7,170 nucleotides of DNA from Pseudomonadota bacterium. GTDB lineage: Bacteria > Desulfobacterota > Desulfobulbia > Desulfobulbales > Desulfobulbaceae. This document shows, in pieces, positions 1-4,804 of this stretch (its first letter is position 1; the number at the start of each line of letters is the position of its first letter). The notes under the pieces are model-generated. The model saw only the letters and a list, made by a program, of their open reading frames with translations. It searched no databases and was not told the DNA's origin. The stretch lies in NCBI GenBank assembly GCA_009778235.1, contig WRKE01000219.1, positions 1 through 7,170 of the forward strand. Direction: 5' to 3'. A program made the position numbers and the translations under genes.

Positions 1-645
1 GCCCTCGGCAATATCGGCGGCAAGATCGCCTCCACCACCTCGGCCTTTCTCCTTTCCCTGCTCTTTTCCTTTCTCATCGTGCTGGACCTGCCCCAATTGG
101 GGGCCAGCGTCCGGGCCTTGGAATCAACCAAACTACGGTTCATCTACCGCAGCGTGGCAGGCAATATCCACGATTTCTCCCAGGTTCTGGGCAAGGCGCT
201 GGAAGCCCAACTGATCATCGCCATCATCAATTCCATCCTGACCGCCGTCGGTATCACCCTGCTCGGCTTGAGCGAACAGGTGGCCTTTTTGTCGGTGATC
301 GTCTTTTTCTGCAGTTTCTTTCCGGTGATCGGGGTGTTCATCAGCTCCATCCCCATCTGTCTGATCGCCCTGCAAACCGCAGGGCTACAGGTCATGCTGC
401 TGGCCATCCTGCTGATCGCCATCATCCATCTTGTCGAGGGATACATCCTCAATCCGAGGATTTACGGTTCCTATATGAGAATCAACTCGGTGATCATCCT
501 CATCATCCTCACCATTGGCGGCAAGCTGTTTGACTTCTGGGGACTGATTCTCGGCGTGCCCATCTGCACCTATGTGTTCGGCCATGCCATCCGCCTCCGG
601 AAAAAGGACGAATCCGAGCCGCTTCCGCCCGCCACCGGGGAATGA
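1..645 (+). CDS. AI-2E family transporter, C-terminal part (5' end outside window)
   Basis: This is the last 214 residues of an inner-membrane permease of the AI-2E/PerM family (PF01594), whose members are usually about 350 residues, so roughly 60% is present. The frame is open from base 1 and ends at the TGA at 643-645. The family signatures are visible: a soluble stretch with DFSQVLGKALEAQL (about residues 57-70), then several long hydrophobic segments, the aromatic/proline turn FFPVIGVF, and near the end VEGYILNPRIYG followed by a glycine-rich pair of helices ending in GLILGVPICTYVFG. The C-terminus is a short charged tail. Family members have been linked to autoinducer-2 export, Na+/H+ antiport or general efflux; the substrate cannot be told from sequence. 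The next gene is 90 bases downstream on the same strand, so joint transcription with terC is possible but not shown. Confidence 0.93.
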   Translation, partial: ALGNIGGKIASTTSAFLLSLLFSFLIVLDLPQLGASVRALESTKLRFIYRSVAGNIHDFSQVLGKALEAQLIIAIINSILTAVGITLLGLSEQVAFLSVIVFFCSFFPVIGVFISSIPICLIALQTAGLQVMLLAILLIAIIHLVEGYILNPRIYGSYMRINSVIILIILTIGGKLFDFWGLILGVPICTYVFGHAIRLRKKDESEPLPPATGE

Positions 646-735
646 CCGCGGCCAACTCCTTTGTAAAGACCCGCTCCCCAACGTTCCGCGGCCCGGACGC
701 CTTGTTCGAAAACACCATCCCAACCACCAAGGATC

Positions 736-1488
736 ATGGACTGGATATTTGATATCAGCATCTGGAGTTCCCTCCTGACCCTGACCATCTTGGAGATCGT
801 CCTGGGAATCGACAATATCATCTTCATCACCCTGCTGGTGGGGAACCTGCCAGAACACAAACGGCCCTTTGCCCGGCAGTTCGGCCTGCTGGCGGCCATG
901 TCCACCCGCATAGCCCTTTTGGCCTCAGTGGCCTGGCTGGCCAAGTTGGTGACCCCCTTGTTCACGGTGATCGGCCATCCGGTGACCGGCCGCGATCTGG
1001 TCCTTTTTTTCGGCGGTCTGTTCCTCATCTACAAGGCGGTGATGGAAATCCACAGCAGCCTCGAAGGCGGCGAGAGCAATCACCATCCCGCGCACCTGGC
1101 CTCGAATCTGGGGCTGGTGATTGTCCAGATCGCCGTCATCGACATCGTGTTTTCCCTGGATTCGGTGATTACCGCGGTGGGGCTGGCCGACCATCTCTCC
1201 GTCATGATCACCGCCATTGTCCTGGCCATCGGGGTCATGATGCTCGCGGCCCGCTCCATCGGCGAGTTTGTCGAGCAGCACCCCACGATCAAGATGCTGG
1301 CCCTGTCCTTTCTCGTCCTGGTGGGCGTTGCCCTGGTCGCCGAAGGGACCGGGCATGCCATCCCCAAGGGATATCTCTATTTTGCCATGGCCTTTGCTCT
1401 CATGGTGGAGATACTCAACCTGCGCCTGCGGCGCCGGCGCGCGCCCGTGTACCTGCACCAGGCGCACGGCGAACTCAAACAGCGATAA
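736..1488 (+). CDS. TerC family integral membrane protein (YgdQ/YoaE-like, no CBS domains)
   Basis: A complete 250-residue protein of the TerC family (PF03741), with about seven membrane helices. Diagnostic motifs are LEIVLGIDNIIF at residues 19-30 (acidic D26 in the first helix), RDLVLFFGGLFLIYK at 86-100, DIVFSLDSVITAVG at 136-149 (acidic D142), and HPTIKMLALSFLVLVG at 182-197, followed by IPKGYLYFAMAFALMVEILN. The paired intramembrane acidic residues are the family hallmark and are thought to bind a metal ion. Characterised relatives export Mn2+ or help metalate secreted enzymes; the historical tellurite-resistance name is not evidence of that role here. The length matches the short YgdQ-like branch that lacks C-terminal CBS/CorC domains, and the tail is basic (RLRRRR). 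The ATG at 736 is preceded by AAGGA at 729-733, only two bases away, an unusually short spacing, but the N-terminus aligns well with the family. No tellurium-resistance cluster surrounds it. Confidence 0.95.
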   Translation: MDWIFDISIWSSLLTLTILEIVLGIDNIIFITLLVGNLPEHKRPFARQFGLLAAMSTRIALLASVAWLAKLVTPLFTVIGHPVTGRDLVLFFGGLFLIYKAVMEIHSSLEGGESNHHPAHLASNLGLVIVQIAVIDIVFSLDSVITAVGLADHLSVMITAIVLAIGVMMLAARSIGEFVEQHPTIKMLALSFLVLVGVALVAEGTGHAIPKGYLYFAMAFALMVEILNLRLRRRRAPVYLHQAHGELKQR

Positions 1489-1515
1489 GAGCGGATCAGG
1501 CTTGAGCTGTATTGG

Positions 1516-1533
1516 GAGGGGAAGATGCCCCTC
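1516..1533. terminator. Possible small bidirectional hairpin between convergent genes
   Basis: In the 48-base gap between the stop codons of the convergent terC and acyltransferase genes, GAGGGG (1516-1521) can pair with CCCCTC (1528-1533) around a six-base loop. The stem is G/C-rich and its position is right for ending transcripts from both sides. No T-tract follows on either strand, so it is not a standard intrinsic terminator and may be a chance palindrome. Confidence 0.3.
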
Positions 1534-1536
1534 GCC

Positions 1537-2610
1537 TCACCGGCCGCCGGAGATGATCATAAGGAATCGGGGACAGACTGCTCTGAGGACCCGATGACAG
1601 TCGACCAACAAGGCCACCACCAGGATCGGAATGAACAGGTACAGGATCAGGATGGTGTAGGGGCCATCCAAGGGGATATACTTATAGGCCAATATGCGCA
1701 GGATGCCCAGCAGCGGCTCATGGGCCGCATAGACAAAAAAACTGGCACTGCCCAAGGCGAGCAATGCCGCGCAGATCCTGCGACTGCGCACCGCAAACTT
1801 GGTGAGATACAAGGTGACCAGCACCCCGGCGAGCAGCCCGGTGCGGTGCACATACAAGTTGAACCAGGCATCATACCAGATAAGATCGATTGCCAGCAGC
1901 GGCAGATACACCAAAATGATGATCAGGCCAAATCGATCGAAAAGAAAAATATTTTGGCGATTGATGCCGCAAAAGGCGCCGGCGGAAAAAAAGAGCACGC
2001 CGACCGCCCCCGGCGCATAGGTCGGCCAGGCATCGGCGAGCCAGCACCAGTACATCACCAGAAAAAACGGGATGGGCAGAAAACGCACCACGACCGCCAG
2101 CACCGGCGCCAGCAGCAACAACAGCATGAGGTCGCGGATGAACCAGAAGTGGTAGGCAACCGGATAGTCGCTCACCCCGAACAACACGGCGAAATATCGC
2201 GACAGATCATAGTCGGCCACCATTTTCCCCGGTCCGGTGAAGTAGGGGCGGAAGTCGGGGATGGCCTGCATCAGGGCCAAAAAGCCGAGGCCAGCGAGAT
2301 TCCAGAAAACAAAAGGGATGAGCAGACTGCGCAGGCGGCCGGAAATCTTGCGCCAATATGTCTGTGGCGACCAATGGAAGGTGGCAAAAAAAAGGTAACC
2401 CGAGATCAGAAAGAACAGGGGAACCGAGATGCGGGCGATGCCCTCGGAGAGAAAAATCCGCACCCAACGGGTGAGTTCGTTGGTCTCGGTGGCGCCCAGG
2501 ATGCCGCCCGCATACCCGATGGCGGTATTATAGCCATGGATATAAATGACCCCGATGATCGGCGGGAAGCGGAGAAGTTTGAGACGCAGCGAGGATTCAC
2601 TGTCGAGCAT
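1537..2610 (-). CDS. Membrane acyltransferase, AT3 family (acyltransferase 3)
   Basis: A 357-residue polytopic membrane protein of the acyltransferase 3 family (PF01757). These enzymes move acetyl or other short acyl groups from the cytoplasm onto sugars of O-antigen, exopolysaccharide, lipid A-type glycolipids or antibiotics. The family's R-x10-H motif is present as R14 and H25 in the first helix region. Other family blocks are SVPLFFLISGYLFF (residues 62-75), RLRSLLIPFVFW (92-103), YHFWFIRDLMLLLLLAPVL (153-171) and ASFFVYAAHEPLLG (289-302). About ten hydrophobic segments fill the rest. The ATG at 2610 is the furthest upstream possible start, because an in-frame TGA lies nine bases before it; no clear Shine-Dalgarno sequence is seen. 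It stands alone on the minus strand, convergent with terC and divergent from the sirtuin gene, with no glycosyltransferases nearby, so its acceptor is unknown. No C-terminal SGNH domain is present. Confidence 0.92.
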   Translation of the reverse strand: MLDSESSLRLKLLRFPPIIGVIYIHGYNTAIGYAGGILGATETNELTRWVRIFLSEGIARISVPLFFLISGYLFFATFHWSPQTYWRKISGRLRSLLIPFVFWNLAGLGFLALMQAIPDFRPYFTGPGKMVADYDLSRYFAVLFGVSDYPVAYHFWFIRDLMLLLLLAPVLAVVVRFLPIPFFLVMYWCWLADAWPTYAPGAVGVLFFSAGAFCGINRQNIFLFDRFGLIIILVYLPLLAIDLIWYDAWFNLYVHRTGLLAGVLVTLYLTKFAVRSRRICAALLALGSASFFVYAAHEPLLGILRILAYKYIPLDGPYTILILYLFIPILVVALLVDCHRVLRAVCPRFLMIISGGR

Positions 2611-2982
2611 AACTGGTCACATTGCATGGGATAAGGGCGCCGACGCTAGCCAAAGCAGAAAAGCCCGGACCGGAAGCTCCCGCCCCCCTGCCCGGGCGAA
2701 CCACCTCACCTGAGTTGCTGGCAAAACTCTACCATAGGCGCAGGCATGTGGCCATTGATCTCGTGCGGTTATGCGGACGACATTGCCGCTCACCTCCGGC
2801 GGTTGTTTTCAAAATTCCCTTGAAAAAGTTGTTTTTCTGGACTTAATTCGACGCGGCGCGGCCGATGAACAGGCTGTTTTTGCCAACGAAGAATAAAAAA
2901 GGCACCGGGCCACAGCCACGGCCCTGTATCAACGTAGGTTTTTGAGCTCGCAAGGCTCACCCCAAGCCAAGGAGACCATTCC
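2611..2982. other. Divergent intergenic region between acyltransferase and sirtuin genes
   Basis: These 372 bases hold no convincing gene; short open frames in it lack family resemblance and ribosome-binding sites. The left half is G/C-rich with only weak inverted repeats (GCCCGG at 2663-2668 with CCGGGC at 2692-2697). From about 2805 to 2900 the base composition turns A/T-rich, as expected for a promoter zone. A small hairpin, GGGCC (2907-2911) and GGCCC (2920-2924) with an eight-base loop, sits in what would be the sirtuin leader. Read on the minus strand it is followed after six bases by a run of six T (complement of 2895-2900), so it could act as a weak leftward terminator. No clear promoter for the acyltransferase gene was recognised. 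Confidence 0.5.
2820..2847 (+). promoter_or_regulatory. Candidate sigma70-like promoter for the sirtuin gene
   Basis: TTGAAA at 2820-2825 matches five of six -35 consensus bases, and CTTAAT at 2842-2847 matches four of six -10 bases, separated by 16 bases. It lies in the A/T-rich part of the divergent gap and would give a leader of about 130 bases before the sirtuin start. This rests on pattern matching alone. Confidence 0.35.
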
Positions 2983-3807
2983 ATGCAAGAGGCCGTGCTT
3001 GATATTGTGCAGGAGATTGCCAAGGGAAACGGCCGGATCACGATCCTGACCGGGGCCGGGATTTCGGCGGAGAGCGGCATCCCCACCTTTCGCGGTTCCG
3101 AAGGATACTGGACCGTGGGCTCCCAGGTCTATCAACCTCAGGACATGGCCACCTTCTGGATGTTTACCCACCAGCCCGACGAGCTGTGGAAATGGTACCT
3201 GTACCGCCTGGGCGTTTGCCGGGCCGCCGCCCCCAATCCCGGCCATCAGGCCCTCGTCGCCATGGAGCGACGCTTTGGCGACCGCTTTACCCTGATCACC
3301 CAGAATGTCGACGGCCTTCACCTCCGGGCCGGCAACTCGCCGGAAAAGACCTACCAGATCCATGGCAACATCAATTACATGCGCTGCTCGCTTGACTGCA
3401 GCGACGCGGTCTATCCCATCCCGGACGCGGTCCAGCCGAAAACCAAGGCCGACCAGTTGACCGACCAGGACCGCGAGCTGCTCCGCTGTCCGCTGTGCGG
3501 GGCCCGCACCCGACCGCATGTCCTGTTGTTCGACGAAAGCTACAACGAGCACCATTACCATTTCCACAGCTCGCTCAAGACGGCCAGGGAAACCGCACTG
3601 CTGCTCGTGGTCGGGACCGCCGGGGCCACTAACCTGCCCAATCAGGTGGCCGGCGAGGTCCATCGGCAGGGCGGGGTCATCATCGATGTCAACATCGAGA
3701 CCAATCCCTTTGCCCGCTTGGCCGAAAGCAGCGGCCGCGGTTTTTTTGTCCAGCAGCCCAGCGCCTCGGCCCTGCCCGCCATCCTGGCGGCCATGTCGGC
3801 CGACTGA
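2983..3807 (+). CDS. Sir2 family NAD-dependent protein deacylase (SIRT5/CobB-like, class III)
   Basis: A 274-residue sirtuin (PF02146) that removes acyl groups from protein lysines using NAD+, giving nicotinamide and O-acyl-ADP-ribose in the cytoplasm. The NAD-binding loop TGAGISAESGIPTFRG spans residues 23-38, TQNVDGLH is at 106-113, and the catalytic histidine is H127 in HGN. GTAGATNLP (211-219) and VNIE (236-239) complete the Rossmann fold. Y72 and R75 (in WYLYR) match the Y-x-x-R pair that binds the carboxylate of succinyl or malonyl lysine in SIRT5 and E. coli CobB, so desuccinylase or demalonylase activity is likely. Zinc ligands appear to be C135 and C139, then C169 and C172; the first pair is spaced by three residues rather than the usual two. 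GTA replaces the common GTS. AAGGAG at 2969-2974, eight bases before the ATG, fixes the start. It is transcribed alone or with pdxH, which follows after 295 bases. Confidence 0.95.
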   Translation: MQEAVLDIVQEIAKGNGRITILTGAGISAESGIPTFRGSEGYWTVGSQVYQPQDMATFWMFTHQPDELWKWYLYRLGVCRAAAPNPGHQALVAMERRFGDRFTLITQNVDGLHLRAGNSPEKTYQIHGNINYMRCSLDCSDAVYPIPDAVQPKTKADQLTDQDRELLRCPLCGARTRPHVLLFDESYNEHHYHFHSSLKTARETALLLVVGTAGATNLPNQVAGEVHRQGGVIIDVNIETNPFARLAESSGRGFFVQQPSASALPAILAAMSAD

Positions 3808-3856
3808 TGGCGCGGCGGTCAGGAATCGCTTTGTTTTTGCCTCCGCTCCGTGCCCA

Positions 3857-3935
3857 GTCAACGGCCCCGCATTGGCGATGGTGTTCAGGCCCGCGGCAAA
3901 AGGCAATGACCCATTTCAGGTGAATGCCCGTTGAC
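3857..3935. repeat. Interrupted inverted repeat in the sirtuin-pdxH gap
   Basis: GTCAACGG (3857-3864) and CCGTTGAC (3928-3935) are perfect eight-base reverse complements, separated by 63 bases. The interval also holds a small palindrome, TTCA-GG-TGAA (about 3916-3925), and a shorter CATTG/CAATG pair. It could be a structured 3' end of the sirtuin transcript or a paired protein-binding site, but an eight-base match in this length can also arise by chance. The rest of the 3808-4102 gap shows no recognisable gene. Confidence 0.3.
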
Positions 3936-4045
3936 CAAAGTACGGCCCGGCGCTGCCAAAGTGAAACGGAGCGCGGGCGCAACGCTTGAGAATCAGAGCG
4001 ATGAGCCGGACTTGGGAATCGCCAGGATCGCATGCCAAGAAGAGG

Positions 4046-4074
4046 TTGACCTGGCCAAGCGGACCGCGTATTTT
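4046..4074 (+). promoter_or_regulatory. Candidate sigma70 promoter of pdxH
   Basis: TTGACC at 4046-4051 matches five of six -35 consensus bases and TATTTT at 4069-4074 matches four of six -10 bases, with the optimal 17-base spacer. Transcription would begin near 4081, leaving a leader of about 22 bases that contains the pdxH ribosome-binding site. It suggests that pdxH is expressed independently of the sirtuin gene. It also argues against a pdxH start upstream of 4074. Confidence 0.5.
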
Positions 4075-4092
4075 GCTGGCATCCTGGAGGCA

Positions 4093-4099
4093 AAGGAAG
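4093..4099 (+). promoter_or_regulatory. Ribosome-binding site that fixes the pdxH start
   Basis: AAGGAAG, a near-consensus Shine-Dalgarno sequence, precedes the ATG at 4103 by three bases after the last G (about seven from the GGA core). The frame stays open upstream to an ATG at 3986, but the extra 39 residues are basic, low in family resemblance, and overlap the candidate promoter. The start at 4103 also gives the usual family length. Confidence 0.65.
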
Positions 4100-4102
4100 A
4101 AG

Positions 4103-4738
4103 ATGGACATCAAAGGATTGCGCAAGGAATATACCAACCCGGTGCTGACCAGGGAGATGATGGCTCCCGACCCGTTTGATCAGTTCACCGCCTGGTTTGA
4201 CGAGGCCTGCGCCGCTAGCCTGACCGAACCCAACGCCATGACCCTGGCCACGGTGGACCACGACGGCCAACCGACCCTGCGCACTGTGCTGCTCAAGATT
4301 TTCGACCGCAACGGTTTTGTTTTTTTCACCAATTACCACAGCCGCAAGGCGCGGCAGATCAAGGAAAACAACCGGGTCGCCCTGCTCTTCCCCTGGATCG
4401 GCATGGCCCGCCAGGTAACCGTCATCGGCCGGGCCGGAAAAATCAACATGGCTGAATCGGCCCGCTACTTTGCCAGCCGGCCCCGGTCCAGCCAACTGGG
4501 CGCATGGATTTCCCGGCAAAGTTCGGTGCTGTCCTCTCGGCAATTGCTGATGATGGAGCTTGAGCGCATGAAAGCCAAATTCCTCAAGGGTGAGGTTCCT
4601 CTGCCCGATTTTTGGGGCGGTTACCGAGTCTTTCCGGACAGCATCGAGTTCTGGCAGGGGCAGAGCAGCCGCCTGCACGACCGCTTTCTCTACCGCCGGA
4701 TTGATCCAGGCTGGACCATTGAGCGGCTGGCCCCCTGA
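4103..4738 (+). CDS. pdxH: Pyridoxamine/pyridoxine 5'-phosphate oxidase
   Basis: A 211-residue FMN enzyme that oxidises pyridoxine or pyridoxamine 5'-phosphate to pyridoxal 5'-phosphate with O2, the last step of the DXP-dependent vitamin B6 route and its salvage pathway. The length is close to E. coli PdxH (218). All signature blocks are intact: LRKEYT near the N-terminus (residues 6-11), LRTVLLK (59-65, FMN phosphate contacts), FFTNYHSRKA (74-83), RVALLFPW (91-98), RQV (103-105), YFASRP with SQLGAW (122-135), the dimerisation-domain block WGGYRVFP (171-178), and IEFWQGQSSRLHDR (181-194) with substrate-binding R190 and H192. It ends in ERLAP, as PdxH proteins do. Use of O2 is notable if the host is an anaerobe, but pdxH is also found in such genomes. 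The channel gene follows after 66 bases on the same strand; no other B6 gene is in the window. Confidence 0.97.
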   Translation: MDIKGLRKEYTNPVLTREMMAPDPFDQFTAWFDEACAASLTEPNAMTLATVDHDGQPTLRTVLLKIFDRNGFVFFTNYHSRKARQIKENNRVALLFPWIGMARQVTVIGRAGKINMAESARYFASRPRSSQLGAWISRQSSVLSSRQLLMMELERMKAKFLKGEVPLPDFWGGYRVFPDSIEFWQGQSSRLHDRFLYRRIDPGWTIERLAP

Positions 4739-4804
4739 TGGCCTCCGGCCCGTGTCCGCTCCACCGCTTCCTGAACATTTTCGTTTTTTTGAAAGAGCCC
4801 TGAC

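Noticed and set aside
1525..2634. A 369-codon open frame on the plus strand covering the whole acyltransferase gene.
   Set aside because: Its product is rich in Gln, His, Asp and Gly with no hydrophobic core or family motif, while the minus strand gives a textbook AT3 membrane protein. It is the usual antisense shadow of a G/C-rich gene.
2663..2697. GCCCGG/CCGGGC inverted repeat as a terminator or operator.
   Set aside because: Six G/C pairs around a 23-base loop with no T-tract are expected by chance in DNA of this composition.
2983..3807. The Sir2 gene as part of an anti-phage defence system.
   Set aside because: Defence Sir2 domains are usually fused or paired with STAND, Argonaute, HerA or SLOG-type partners. 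This is a free-standing class III deacylase with zinc cysteines and housekeeping neighbours.
3986..4102. A 39-residue N-terminal extension of PdxH from the ATG at 3986.
   Set aside because: The extension has no family resemblance, overlaps a likely promoter, and a good ribosome-binding site precedes the ATG at 4103, which gives the standard length.
2929..4678. Long minus-strand frames (2929-3906 and 3689-4678) opposite the sirtuin and pdxH genes.
   Set aside because: Both opposite-strand genes have every catalytic motif of their families; the minus-strand products show none and overlap each other.
4741..4790. GGCC-TCC-GGCC followed by a T-run (4784-4790) as a terminator after pdxH.
   Set aside because: The four-pair stem with a three-base loop is more than 30 bases from the T-run, so the two do not form an intrinsic terminator.
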